DNA of 19,742 nucleotides from an uncultured bacterium (GCA_905214325.1 CAJMLT010000026.1:1-19742); one strand, 5' to 3'. Positions 7,034 to 14,695 are shown, numbered from the stretch's first letter. Program-made: numbers and translations. The notes: a model not told the origin generated them from the sequence alone.

Positions 7034-7057
7034 CAAGCAGAAGACGGCATACGAGAT
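7034..7057 (+). other. Illumina P7 adapter sequence embedded in the contig (assembly artefact)
   Basis: These 24 bases begin CAAGCAGAAGACGG and end CATACGAGAT, identical to the Illumina P7 flow-cell oligonucleotide. Its reading frames give the peptides known from adapter contamination of databases (SRRRHTRY and KQKTAYEI). No index or TruSeq/Nextera read-primer sequence follows. The adapter replaces the 3' end of the hydrolase gene to its right, so the flanks may have been joined falsely or genuine bases may be lost. Confidence 0.97.
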
Positions 7058-8052
7058 ACCTCACCGCAATCGTGAAGGTATTCCAAGTAGGAAAAGGCGA
7101 TCATGAGACGCCTCGTACGGAGCTGGTCGGCCTCCCCATCGAAGCCCATGGGGAGATAGGAGTAGAATTCACGAGCAGCGTCATATGCGGACAGGGGTGC
7201 ATGCGTCTCACACATAATCGTCCGCATCTTCGTCAGTGGCTTCTCGTATTTCGCCACGATCGAAGAAATGAATGCGTTGATTACGTCGGTTCCTTCGAGA
7301 GCATCATGATGGCTGAGATACACCGTTTCGAGACCCCGTGTCTTCAGGTTCTCTAGGCTGTCCAAATAAAGTTTCAGGAGCCGTGAGTCCGCTTCGTATT
7401 GCATGAGGCCCGGCGCAGAATCGAGAACGTGATCCCCGGCGAACAGAATGCCCTTTTCGGCCTCGAGAAGACAAAGATGCTCAGGACAGTGACCGGGGGT
7501 CAACAAGGGGGTGAAGCGGTAATCTCCGACCGTTATCGCAGGCTCACCATCGACGGTAACCGCCTGGTAGGATTCACCCCTGGCGCCGACGCCCCGACCC
7601 ATCAACAACTCAACGAAAGGAAGCAGTGCTGCGTCATCCATCCTACGTGCTCCCGAAGCTCTTAGAAATGTTTCGAATTCCTTTTCGGAAAAGGTCTTTT
7701 TCGGTCCGTGATAAACGGTTCCGGCGCCACGGTCGAGACAATGCTGCAAGTTGCCGTCATGGTCATTGTGAAAATGCGTTATGAACACCTCGACACGATT
7801 CCATGGCACGCCCACCCTCTCAACCAACCGGTCAAGCGCTTCGGTGCCGCACAGCTCCCACCATCCCGTATCGATGAAGAGAATTTTTTCGCCAGGATCC
7901 ACAACGGCGTACAGATCGAGGCGATCGGTGAAATAGAAGTCATGCACCGCATATCGACTGTGATAGATGCAGGGCTTCACCTCTTCGAGAAAGGCTTCGA
8001 CCTCATACGTCACATCCGGGTACAAACGCGCCCCTTCTTCCGAGCCTATCAT
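7058..8052 (-). CDS. Metallo-beta-lactamase-fold hydrolase, 3' end lost at adapter
   Basis: ATG 8052 (MIGSEEGARLYPDVTYEVEAF) has AAGGAGG five bases upstream. An in-frame ATG at 8088 with GGAGG four bases upstream is the main alternative. The longer open frame to 8220 runs into the neighbouring tRNA and is not credible. The zinc motif THFHNDHDG gives His 93, His 95, Asp 97 and His 98. Further ligand-like residues are His 188 (TPGHCPEH), Asp 207 (FAGDHVLDS) and His 248 (YLSHHDA), as in glyoxalase II-like MBL hydrolases. The specific substrate is unknown. Genuine sequence stops after about 331 residues (YLEYLHDCGE). The apparent tail SRMPSSA and its stop at 7033-7035 come from the P7 adapter. 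Family members usually continue a little further, so a short C-terminal piece is probably missing. Confidence 0.88.
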
Positions 8053-8128
8053 GAAGACCTCCTTCTTCGCCGACGCCCCGTGCAGCATCACACCTCCGAA
8101 AGCTAAACCGAAAAGCAAAGAGGACACC

Positions 8129-8173
8129 TTCGGCGATCGAGCCGAAAACAACGACACCCGCACGAGGGCGGGC
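8129..8173 (-). terminator. Possible trailer/terminator hairpins after the CAT tRNA
   Basis: On the minus strand CCCGC pairs with GCGGG (8168-8172 with 8157-8161, 6-base loop), followed by TGTCGTTGTTTTC. A second hairpin TTCGGC/GCCGAA (8129-8134 with 8141-8146) follows, then a T-rich stretch. The stems are short, so this is weak evidence for termination or trailer processing before the hydrolase gene. Confidence 0.35.
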
Positions 8174-8190
8174 ATCGGATAGAAATTACC

Positions 8191-8265
8191 TGGTGGGCCC
8201 AGCCGGATTCGAACCGACAACCAAAGGATTATGAGTCCCCTGCTCCACCGTTGAGCTATGGGCCC
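8191..8265 (-). tRNA. tRNA with CAT anticodon (elongator tRNA-Met, or tRNA-Ile2)
   Basis: The minus strand folds as a cloverleaf: acceptor GGGCCCA pairing with TGGGCCC, D-arm GCTC/GAGC, anticodon loop CTCATAA, T-arm GTCGG-TTCGAAT-CCGGC, discriminator A and an encoded CCA (8191-8193). The anticodon is CAT. It is not initiator-like, because the first acceptor pair G-C is matched. Sequence alone does not settle whether the C is modified to lysidine (Ile2) or not (Met). A possible -10 TAGAAT on the minus strand (8282-8287) lies 17 bases upstream. Confidence 0.93.
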
Positions 8266-8281
8266 TTAAGGCATCCCTCGC

Positions 8282-8338
8282 ATTCTATCAAAACATCGCG
8301 CACTAGACTATTCCCTTTATCTCACGTACACTGAAAAT
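8282..8338. promoter_or_regulatory. Compact divergent promoters for the CAT tRNA and the helicase
   Basis: On the plus strand TAGACT (8304-8309), 17 bases, then TACACT (8327-8332) form a plausible sigma-70 promoter whose +1 would fall at or next to the helicase ATG (8339). No Shine-Dalgarno is seen before that ATG, which suggests leaderless transcription. On the minus strand TAGAAT (8282-8287) could be the -10 for the tRNA. The whole intergenic space is only 73 bases, so the two promoters nearly touch. Confidence 0.5.
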
Positions 8339-9580
8339 ATGACAAATACTTTTGAAAAACTCGGCCTTTCATCACTTTCTCTTCAGGCCGTCCGAGAACT
8401 CGGCTTCTCGGAACCAACACCCGTACAACAACAAGCCATCCCCTTCGGCCTCGAAGGTCGGGACATCCTTGCCGCCGCACAGACCGGCACGGGGAAAACC
8501 CTTGCCTACCTCCTGCCCATCTTCGATCAGATGATCCGCTACTACGGATCGAAGCGGCCCAAAAGCAACAAGGGGCCTTACGCCCTCATTCTGTCGCCGA
8601 CCCGCGAACTCGCCTCACAAATCGCCGACTGCGCACGCACGATCGGGGAAACGACGAACTTCCGCGTACAAAACATCATCGGCGGCAAAAAGTATGCCAC
8701 CCAGATCCAAGGGATTCAGGAAGGTTGCGACATCCTGATCGCGACACCGGGAAGACTGCTCGACCTCATGGATCAGAAGTCCGTCTCACTCGACAACATA
8801 CATTATCTCGTGCTCGATGAAGTGGACCGCATGATGGATATGGGATTCTGGCCCTCGGTCAACGCCATCATCAAACGAACCTCCACACAGCGTCAGACCT
8901 TTCTCTTCAGCGCCACGCTTACTCCTCAGGTCCTCGAGAAAGCCCGCATACTCCAAAACGACCCGGAACGTATCGAGATCGCCCATTGCGGAGAAACGGC
9001 GACAACGGTCGAAGAGTACCTCATGCCCGTTTCAGCCATACAGAAACAAGCCCTTCTCGAAGCCCTTCTCAAAGATAAGGGTGCCTCAAGAGTGCTCATT
9101 TTCACCCACACGAAACGCGAAGCCGATGCCTGCGCCAACGGTTTGAGGAAAAACGGTATCAAAGCGGACAGCATCCACTCCGACAAAACCCAGGGCAAAC
9201 GGGACAAGGCGCTCAGGGATTTCAAGATGGGAAAGATAGATGTGCTGGTGGCAACCGATGTGCTCGCACGCGGCATCGATATCACCGAGGTGGGCTATGT
9301 TGTCAACTACAACGTACCCGACAACCCGGAAGACTACGTTCACCGCATCGGCAGAACAGGACGCGCCGGCATCGAGGGCTACGCCTTCACATTCCTCACC
9401 CCCGATCAGCTCCTCGAACTTCGGGAAATCGAATACTTCACGAATCATCTTCTTGAAACCTATGATCTTGAAGGGTTCGAATATCGGGATGACCGATTGG
9501 TCCCCAATCCCAAACGACCGACGAAACGAGCGACGAGAAAAAGTAATTCCAGAAGACGTCTTTCCTTCCGCCGTCGATAG
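8339..9580 (+). CDS. DEAD-box family ATP-dependent RNA helicase, RhlE-like, with DEVD motif II
   Basis: 413 residues with every helicase motif in order: Q motif GFSEPTPVQQQAIP (22-35), Walker A AQTGTGKT (47-54), PTRELA (87-92), TPGR (136-139), motif II DEVD (160-163), SAT (191-193), VLVATDVLARGID (302-314) and HRIGRTGR (335-342). The Arg/Lys-rich tail (about 390-413) probably binds RNA. Such enzymes unwind short RNA duplexes in ribosome assembly, mRNA decay or cold adaptation. The small tail and overall layout are closest to RhlE/CshA-type proteins; an exact orthologue is not assigned. Motif II reads DEVD rather than DEAD. That keeps both acidic residues, so ATP hydrolysis should be intact. 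ATG 8339 appears to have no Shine-Dalgarno. Confidence 0.94.
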   Translation: MTNTFEKLGLSSLSLQAVRELGFSEPTPVQQQAIPFGLEGRDILAAAQTGTGKTLAYLLPIFDQMIRYYGSKRPKSNKGPYALILSPTRELASQIADCARTIGETTNFRVQNIIGGKKYATQIQGIQEGCDILIATPGRLLDLMDQKSVSLDNIHYLVLDEVDRMMDMGFWPSVNAIIKRTSTQRQTFLFSATLTPQVLEKARILQNDPERIEIAHCGETATTVEEYLMPVSAIQKQALLEALLKDKGASRVLIFTHTKREADACANGLRKNGIKADSIHSDKTQGKRDKALRDFKMGKIDVLVATDVLARGIDITEVGYVVNYNVPDNPEDYVHRIGRTGRAGIEGYAFTFLTPDQLLELREIEYFTNHLLETYDLEGFEYRDDRLVPNPKRPTKRATRKSNSRRRLSFRRR

Positions 9581-9647
9581 AGTAACCTGCTTTCACAGGG
9601 GTTTCCGTGCGGGATTTTGAGACTCGGAAAATATTTTGCGCTTCCTG

Positions 9648-9675
9648 TTGCAAACGAATTCTGTTTCGATATAAT
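9648..9675 (+). promoter_or_regulatory. Promoter of tRNA-Asn
   Basis: TTGCAA (9648-9653), 16 bases, then a perfect TATAAT (9670-9675). The predicted start is about 24 bases before the tRNA. Confidence 0.8.
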
Positions 9676-9705
9676 AGTTAGTCGCGTCACAGAGACGAAT
9701 GCCAT

Positions 9706-9780
9706 TCCTCGGTAGCTCAATGGCAGAGCATCCGGCTGTTAACCGGAGGGTTGTAGGTTCGAATCCTACCCGGGGAGCCA
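9706..9780 (+). tRNA. tRNA-Asn (GTT anticodon)
   Basis: Cloverleaf on the plus strand: acceptor TCCTCGG pairing with CCGGGGA (one G-U), D-arm GCTC/GAGC, anticodon stem TCCGG/CCGGA with loop CTGTTAA (anticodon GTT), T-arm GTAGG-TTCGAAT-CCTAC, discriminator G and an encoded CCA (9778-9780). It has its own promoter upstream and a terminator just downstream, so it is a single-gene transcription unit. Confidence 0.95.
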
Positions 9781-9791
9781 TAAAACTTATT

Positions 9792-9824
9792 TAAGCCAGA
9801 GACCGTTCTCTGGCTTATTTTTAT
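9792..9824 (+). terminator. Intrinsic terminator after tRNA-Asn
   Basis: TAAGCCAGAGA (9792-9802) pairs perfectly with TCTCTGGCTTA (9807-9817) around a CCGT loop, and TTTTTATC follows. Confidence 0.93.
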
Positions 9825-9943
9825 CTCAAAAAACCCGAACCGATCATGCGATGATATTCCGCAAAATAAGTAACGAATGATACACTGTTCGGGTCGCTTG
9901 AAATCGCATCGATTGATGCATACGCACAAGGAGGCCGATCACT

Positions 9944-10729
9944 ATTTCCGAGAAACCGCTCAACAGTACCTCTCTCAAAGACGGACTTTTGAATTTTCTT
10001 GAGAAAGGCGTCCCCTTCCCTCCCCGCCCCGCTCTCGTCTTGGCGGTCGTGTTCTATGGTCTGTTCTTTTTCCTCACATTCAGCGTGACCACCAATGCTC
10101 CCTGGGTAGCCCCTTTCAACGATGGAGTCGCAGCCGCTATACAGAGCCTGCGCAATGATGCGCTCAACCCCATCGTCATCGGAATAACCTCCCTGGCAAA
10201 TCCGTTGCCGACATGCATGCTCATCATCGCGATTCTCATCATTCTCGGCTTCCGCCGCATGTGGGATGACTTCATCTTCGTAACGGGCAACATCGTCATC
10301 GGTGAAGCCCTTTTCGCGCTTGCCAAAGTACTCTGTGCCATCCCAAGGCAAGAAGGGGCCAACATCATCGATATGCCCCTGTCCTACACGTTTCCTTCAT
10401 CCCATACCGCCAGCGCCATTCTCATCTTTTCCCTGATAGCTATGCTTCTCGTCTGCTACTTCAGGCAGAAGAAGCTCCCTTCGGCCCTCAGCGTCGTCGT
10501 GTTCGTCGTACTCATCGCCTTCGCGGCCCTCATCGGATTGTCCCGCATCTATGTCGGCGTACATCTGGGTACCGATGTTTTGGGTGGATGGCTTCTCGCG
10601 GGTGCATGGACGATTCCCGCCGTTGCCTGGTTCGTCAAGCAATATCCCATCGAACGCTTCTTCGGAGGCAACGACCCCTACCATATCGAGACCCCGAACG
10701 CGACAGGGCGAACGAAAACGCACGGCTAA
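9944..10729 (+). CDS. PAP2-family membrane phosphatase, possible ATT start
   Basis: A polytopic membrane protein with all three PAP2 catalytic blocks. Numbered from TTG 9989 they are K113-x6-R120 (KVLCAIPRQ, with Gln instead of the usual Pro), PSSH (136-139) and SRIYVGVHLGTD (Ser 185, Arg 186, His 192, Asp 196). About six hydrophobic helices are visible. Such enzymes remove phosphate from lipid phosphates such as undecaprenyl or phosphatidic acid diphosphates at the outer face of the membrane. The start is uncertain. The only strong Shine-Dalgarno, AAGGAGG (9928-9934), lies 9 bases before an in-frame ATT at 9944, while the conventional TTG at 9989 has no good site. A start at ATT adds 15 residues (beginning SEKPLNSTSLKD after the first). 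An ATG at 9916 is out of frame and stops after 28 codons. Confidence 0.88.
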   Translation: MSEKPLNSTSLKDGLLNFLEKGVPFPPRPALVLAVVFYGLFFFLTFSVTTNAPWVAPFNDGVAAAIQSLRNDALNPIVIGITSLANPLPTCMLIIAILIILGFRRMWDDFIFVTGNIVIGEALFALAKVLCAIPRQEGANIIDMPLSYTFPSSHTASAILIFSLIAMLLVCYFRQKKLPSALSVVVFVVLIAFAALIGLSRIYVGVHLGTDVLGGWLLAGAWTIPAVAWFVKQYPIERFFGGNDPYHIETPNATGRTKTHG

Positions 10730-10754
10730 AATCCCACGATAGTGCATAAACGAA

Positions 10755-10791
10755 AATCGGCAGCGAACAGATACGATGTTCACTGCCGATT
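10755..10791 (-). terminator. Terminator hairpin between rlmKL and the PAP2 gene, probably serving both
   Basis: AATCGGCAG (10755-10763) pairs with CTGCCGATT (10783-10791). After one mismatch, GAAC (10765-10768) pairs with GTTC (10778-10781). On the minus strand the stem runs into TTTTCGTTTATG, a usable U-tract for the rlmKL transcript. On the plus strand no T-run follows, so termination of the PAP2 gene would be weaker. Confidence 0.65.
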
Positions 10792-10869
10792 GGCTCTATA
10801 CGCCCCATACGAAACAGACCGGATCGACAAGGATCGCCCTTATCGATCGCGCTTATCGTGGCGAAAAGA

Positions 10870-13107
10870 CTAGGCGTATTCTTTTCGCGATACGATGTAA
10901 CATTTATGCACTTTTCGATTACGCGAGAAATCTTCGGGAATCGTCTCCGAGGTGATATCCCGCATCTCGATACCTCGTTCGGAAAGAGCGGAAAGATCGG
11001 GCCTGAACGTCCTCAGATTACAGGAGAAGACCGCTTTACCCCCTTGGGCAAGTAGGTGGCAGACTCCGTTGAGAAGGGCTACGTGATCCCTCTGAACGCT
11101 CCATGTGACCTCTCCCATCGCCTTCGAGTTGGAGAACGTAGGTGGATCGACGAAAATCACATCGTAGCGACGATCGCTTTTCTGCTCCCGATACATCCAG
11201 TCCAGAACATCGGCTTTCACGAATTCGTGTTGAGACCCGCTGAAGCCGTTCAAAGTCATGTTTCGTCGGGCCCAATCCAGATACGTACGGGAAAGATCAA
11301 CCGTGGTCGTTTGGACGGCGCCCGATGCCGCCGCATACACCGTGGCGGTTCCCGTGTAGGCGAAAAGATTTAAAAAGCGCTTACCCTTCGCCATATCACC
11401 CACAAGTGAACGGGTGATGCGATGATCGAGAAAGATTCCCGTATCGAGATATGAACCCAGATCCACTTCGAAAAGATGACCGGATTCCCGGGTTACGAAA
11501 CGCCTCGCCTCACCTCGGGCATCCCGATATTGACGCCCTCCCTTGTCGCGACGGCGCGTCTTCGAAAACACCCTTGATTCATCGACGCCCAGCAGCGCGG
11601 GAACCAACGTCAATATATCCCGAAAGCGCCTTTGGGCACGCAGAGGATCGATTTCAGCCGGAGGTTGGTACTCGGCGATATGAATGAAGGATCGCGAATC
11701 GTCATCCATCGACTCTTCCGTTACTTCTTCATACATATCGATGGCAGCCACATAATCGGGCAGATCGGCATCGTAGAGCCGATAGCACTCCACCTTGTTC
11801 TTCCGCGCCCACTTCATACGTTGCTTCGCGACCTTGCGAAAACGAGCGGCGAATTGATCGCTGTTCTTCTCCAGCACATCGACCGTCACTTGGTTGCCGT
11901 CGAGTGAGACCACTTCCATGCTCATCGTTTCGTCACGTGCGACTTCATACTGACGCAGAGTGGTTTCTATGCGCCCGTTATAAAGCGATGTCGTCCGCTT
12001 CGGTTTCAACCCCAGAAACGCATCAACCGCCGCATCGGGGGTGATAAGGGAAAGATGCCACCCTTCGGGCAACGAGGTGACTCCTTCGGAAAGGGCTTCG
12101 TAAAGTTCGGAAAGTCGATCGTGCGAAGACAGTCTTTTGCCATAGGGGGGATTGAGGCTCATGAGACCAGAGGGTGACCCCTCGGCACAATCGAGAATAT
12201 CCCCTAAATCGGCGACATCTCCCACGTGAAATTCAACATAGTCCGACAACCCGGAACGCTTCGCGTTATCCCGTGCGATGGCAATGGCGGAAGCATCGAT
12301 ATCGGATCCCATGATGCGCGGCAGGTCTACGCACCCCTTTTCAAGACGCTCATCCGCTTCCGCAATCAAATCGTCCCAGATCGCGGAATCGAACCCCGCC
12401 CATCCGAAAAAGCCCCAGTAATCACGCATGATTCCCGGAGCACTGTCGGCGGCGATCATCGCCGCTTCGATGACGAGCGTTCCGCTACCACACATGGGAT
12501 CGAAGAACATACCTCCCACATCGGCGACATCGCGCCATCCGCTTTCGAGCAGAATAGCAGCTGCGAGACTTTCCTTGAGGGGTGCACCCGTCTGGACGCC
12601 GGGCTTGCGGTAGCCACGCCGATGAAGGGGCTCACCCGAAAAATCCAGCGAAACCGTGGCTTTATTCTTGCGAATAGCCACATCGATAACGACATCGGGG
12701 CGTTCAATCTCAACATCGGGACGCGAACCGCGCTCATCGCGCAAGCGATCACAGACAGCATCCTTCACCTTGAGGGCACTGAACTGGGTATTGCGCAAAG
12801 CATCATTCGTACCGTGGGCATGCACCGAAAGAGAAGACCCGCTACCGAGATGAGCTGCCCAATCAATCGCTCTCACGCCGCGATACAATGCATCGGCATC
12901 CGTGGAATCAACCCGTGCGAGTACGAAAAGGACACGCGATGCGACACGCGACCACAGACAGACGCGATAGGCATCACGAAAGGCCCCGAAAAAGGCAACG
13001 CCCCCTTTAAGAGGGCGTATGCGCTTGATTTTCATTTCTCTCAGCTCATCGGCCAGAAGATGCTCGAGGCCGAAGGCGCAGGTTGCGAAGAACTCGTTCG
13101 TGTTCAC
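10870..13107 (-). CDS. rlmL: RlmKL, bifunctional 23S rRNA methyltransferase
   Basis: 745 residues from GTG 13107 (translated VNTNEFFATCAFGLEHLLAD), with AGGGA about 5 bases upstream and 7 bases after the rpoD stop. The open frame extends 33 codons further, into rpoD, but those residues are not family-like. The N-terminus has a THUMP-type RNA-binding domain. The first methyltransferase has FFDPMCGSGT (about 201-210) and LNPPYG (318-323), matching the RlmL m2G2445 enzyme. The second has NLFAYTGT (580-587) and DPPTFSNSK (654-662), matching the RlmK m7G2069 enzyme. The fusion is known from E. coli (702 residues); this copy is slightly longer. It follows rpoD closely and is probably co-transcribed with it. 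Confidence 0.94.
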   Translation of the reverse strand: MNTNEFFATCAFGLEHLLADELREMKIKRIRPLKGGVAFFGAFRDAYRVCLWSRVASRVLFVLARVDSTDADALYRGVRAIDWAAHLGSGSSLSVHAHGTNDALRNTQFSALKVKDAVCDRLRDERGSRPDVEIERPDVVIDVAIRKNKATVSLDFSGEPLHRRGYRKPGVQTGAPLKESLAAAILLESGWRDVADVGGMFFDPMCGSGTLVIEAAMIAADSAPGIMRDYWGFFGWAGFDSAIWDDLIAEADERLEKGCVDLPRIMGSDIDASAIAIARDNAKRSGLSDYVEFHVGDVADLGDILDCAEGSPSGLMSLNPPYGKRLSSHDRLSELYEALSEGVTSLPEGWHLSLITPDAAVDAFLGLKPKRTTSLYNGRIETTLRQYEVARDETMSMEVVSLDGNQVTVDVLEKNSDQFAARFRKVAKQRMKWARKNKVECYRLYDADLPDYVAAIDMYEEVTEESMDDDSRSFIHIAEYQPPAEIDPLRAQRRFRDILTLVPALLGVDESRVFSKTRRRDKGGRQYRDARGEARRFVTRESGHLFEVDLGSYLDTGIFLDHRITRSLVGDMAKGKRFLNLFAYTGTATVYAAASGAVQTTTVDLSRTYLDWARRNMTLNGFSGSQHEFVKADVLDWMYREQKSDRRYDVIFVDPPTFSNSKAMGEVTWSVQRDHVALLNGVCHLLAQGGKAVFSCNLRTFRPDLSALSERGIEMRDITSETIPEDFSRNRKVHKCYIVSRKEYA

Positions 13108-13114
13108 ATATTCC

Positions 13115-14392
13115 CTAGTCTTCGAGATAATCTTTAAGCTTCTGAGAGCGAGAGGGGTGGCGTAGTTTCGCAAGCGTCTTACTTTCGATCTGACGGATGC
13201 GCTCACGCGTCACGCCGAACTCGCGTCCTACTTCTTCGAGCGTGCGAGGATGTCCATCTTCGAGACCGAAACGCAACGAGATGACCTTACGCTCACGTTC
13301 GGCAAGACCCTCGAGGGTTTTCGCCAACTGTTCCTGCAACATGGAGAAACTGGCTGCATCAGGTGGAACGACGGCTGCATCATCCTCGATGAAGTCACCC
13401 AACTGGGAATCCTCTTCTTCGCCGATGGGGGTCTCCAAGCTAACCGGCTCTTGGGAGATCTTCTGGATCTCACGCACGCGCTCGGGGGTCAAACCCATCT
13501 CATCCGCAATTTCCTCGGGGGTGGGTTCGCGACCGAGCGTCTGAAGAAGCTGGCGCTGAATACGAACCAATTTGTTGATCGTCTCGACCATATGAACCGG
13601 AATACGGATGGTACGCGCCTGATCGGCGATGGCGCGGGTGATGGCCTGACGGATCCACCACGTAGCATATGTCGAAAACTTGAAGCCTTTGGTGTAGTCG
13701 AATTTTTCGACCGCACGGATGAGACCCAGATTGCCTTCCTGAATAAGGTCGAGGAACAGCATTCCACGCCCGACATAACGCTTGGCGATAGACACGACCA
13801 AACGCAGATTCGCTTCGATCAGTTGCTGTTTCGCGTCAAGACCCACCTGTTCGATACGGGAAAGACGACGACGCTCACGACGTTCGAGCGTGATTCCCTC
13901 GGCTTCGGCGTTCTCCAGTGTTTCCATAGCCTCGACCCCCGCCTCGATTTTCATGGCGAGATCGATTTCCTCTGCGGCGGTAAGGAGGGACACCTTACCG
14001 ATTTCCTTGAGGTACATACGAACCGGATCACCGGTGAGCATGGTGACCGACGTGTCGGCAGGATTTTTGCGGGTACGGGAAACCTTGGCCTTCTCGGAGA
14101 CCTTGGGGACGGCGATTTCAACGGTAGCCTTGAGCTCCGCCTCGGGGATACCTTCGAGAAGACCTTCGTCGGTGAGGTCGTCCTCGCTTTTCTCCTCCAG
14201 CGCAGGATCGTCCTCCTCTTCGCTCAAATCGGGCTCCAAGGTGTCACTTTCCAGAATGTCTTCCTGTTCGGCTTCGAGTGCCTCGTCGTCGATTTCGGTG
14301 ATCACTTCTTCTTTTGCCGTTGGTTTTCCAGCTTTCTTAGCTGGGGTTTTCTTGGTTTTCTTTGCTGTTTCTTGTGCTTTAGTTTTTGTCAT
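13115..14392 (-). CDS. rpoD: RpoD/SigA, primary RNA polymerase sigma factor
   Basis: 425 residues. The N-terminus is a Lys/Ala-rich stretch (about 1-28) followed by a very acidic segment (30-85), as often seen in actinobacterial primary sigma factors. Region 1.2 starts at DPVRMYLKEIG (122-132). Region 2 (about 187-260) includes NLRLVVSIAKRYVGRGM, FLDLIQEGNLGL and KGFKFSTYATWWIRQAI. Region 3 runs about 262-340, and region 4 ends with the helix-turn-helix TLEEVGREFGVTRERIRQIE. This is a housekeeping sigma-70 complement. ATG 14392 is the first start, because an in-frame TAA lies just before it; the Shine-Dalgarno is poor (AAGAAAA). A leader of about 250 bases precedes it, and rlmKL follows after 7 bases. 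Confidence 0.96.
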   Translation of the reverse strand: MTKTKAQETAKKTKKTPAKKAGKPTAKEEVITEIDDEALEAEQEDILESDTLEPDLSEEEDDPALEEKSEDDLTDEGLLEGIPEAELKATVEIAVPKVSEKAKVSRTRKNPADTSVTMLTGDPVRMYLKEIGKVSLLTAAEEIDLAMKIEAGVEAMETLENAEAEGITLERRERRRLSRIEQVGLDAKQQLIEANLRLVVSIAKRYVGRGMLFLDLIQEGNLGLIRAVEKFDYTKGFKFSTYATWWIRQAITRAIADQARTIRIPVHMVETINKLVRIQRQLLQTLGREPTPEEIADEMGLTPERVREIQKISQEPVSLETPIGEEEDSQLGDFIEDDAAVVPPDAASFSMLQEQLAKTLEGLAERERKVISLRFGLEDGHPRTLEEVGREFGVTRERIRQIESKTLAKLRHPSRSQKLKDYLED

Positions 14393-14695
14393 TTTTTCTT
14401 AACAGTAGCTTTCTTTGAGAGCAGTTGTTATTAAAAACAGGTTTTTGTGAAGGTGACACATCTCTCTACCGCTTGCTCGGCCATTCGGTCAGCTTCGGAT
14501 GCTGTGAGATAGATTCAATGCCGGTTTTTTGGGAATGAGAGAGTGCATGCATGATGCAGATGATGTGAGAAAGGCTTTTGCCACGTCCTTCCTTTCCATC
14601 CACCTAAAATAGATCGAAACGATCTGAGCCAAAAACATCGTGACATTATAGCTCAAAACACCTTCCCTCCGTAACCCCTTTGCAGAAGAAATCGA
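14393..14695 (-). promoter_or_regulatory. rpoD promoter and long leader (303 bases without a firm gene)
   Basis: On the minus strand a perfect -10 TATAAT lies at 14645-14650, with no good -35. Transcription would start near 14638 and give an rpoD leader of about 246 bases. Near its start AGATCG-TTT-CGATCT (14611-14625) is a small perfect hairpin followed by ATTTTA. Close to rpoD, AAAAAC-CT-GTTTTT is another dyad. A 36-codon frame (14489-14599, ATG, or an internal GTG at 14584 preceded by AAAGGAAGG) could be a leader peptide but has no recognised relatives. Confidence 0.55.

Noticed and set aside
6991..7356. 121-codon frame with SSRRRHTRYL
   Set aside because: The motif is translated Illumina adapter; the rest is antisense to the hydrolase.
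8053..8220. N-terminal extension of the MBL hydrolase frame (MSVRIRLGPPGNF...)
   Set aside because: It reads through the CAT tRNA gene; ATG 8052 has AAGGAGG and the family-like N-terminus.
9593..9781. Short frame containing RVGFEPTTLRLTAGCSAIEL
   Set aside because: This is the well-known false protein read from the antisense strand of a tRNA gene; here tRNA-Asn. The frame at 9717-9929 (SPGRIRTYNPPVNS) is the same artefact.
12226..13137. 303-codon open frame antisense to rlmKL
   Set aside because: Shadow of the rlmKL frame, no ribosome site or motif.
13108..13206. Extended N-terminus of rlmKL overlapping rpoD
   Set aside because: The extra residues are the rpoD 3' end in another frame; GTG 13107 has a ribosome site and begins the conserved domain.
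13250..14434. 394-codon open frame antisense to rpoD
   Set aside because: Shadow caused by rpoD codon use; rich in Phe/Gly/Leu with no recognisable fold.
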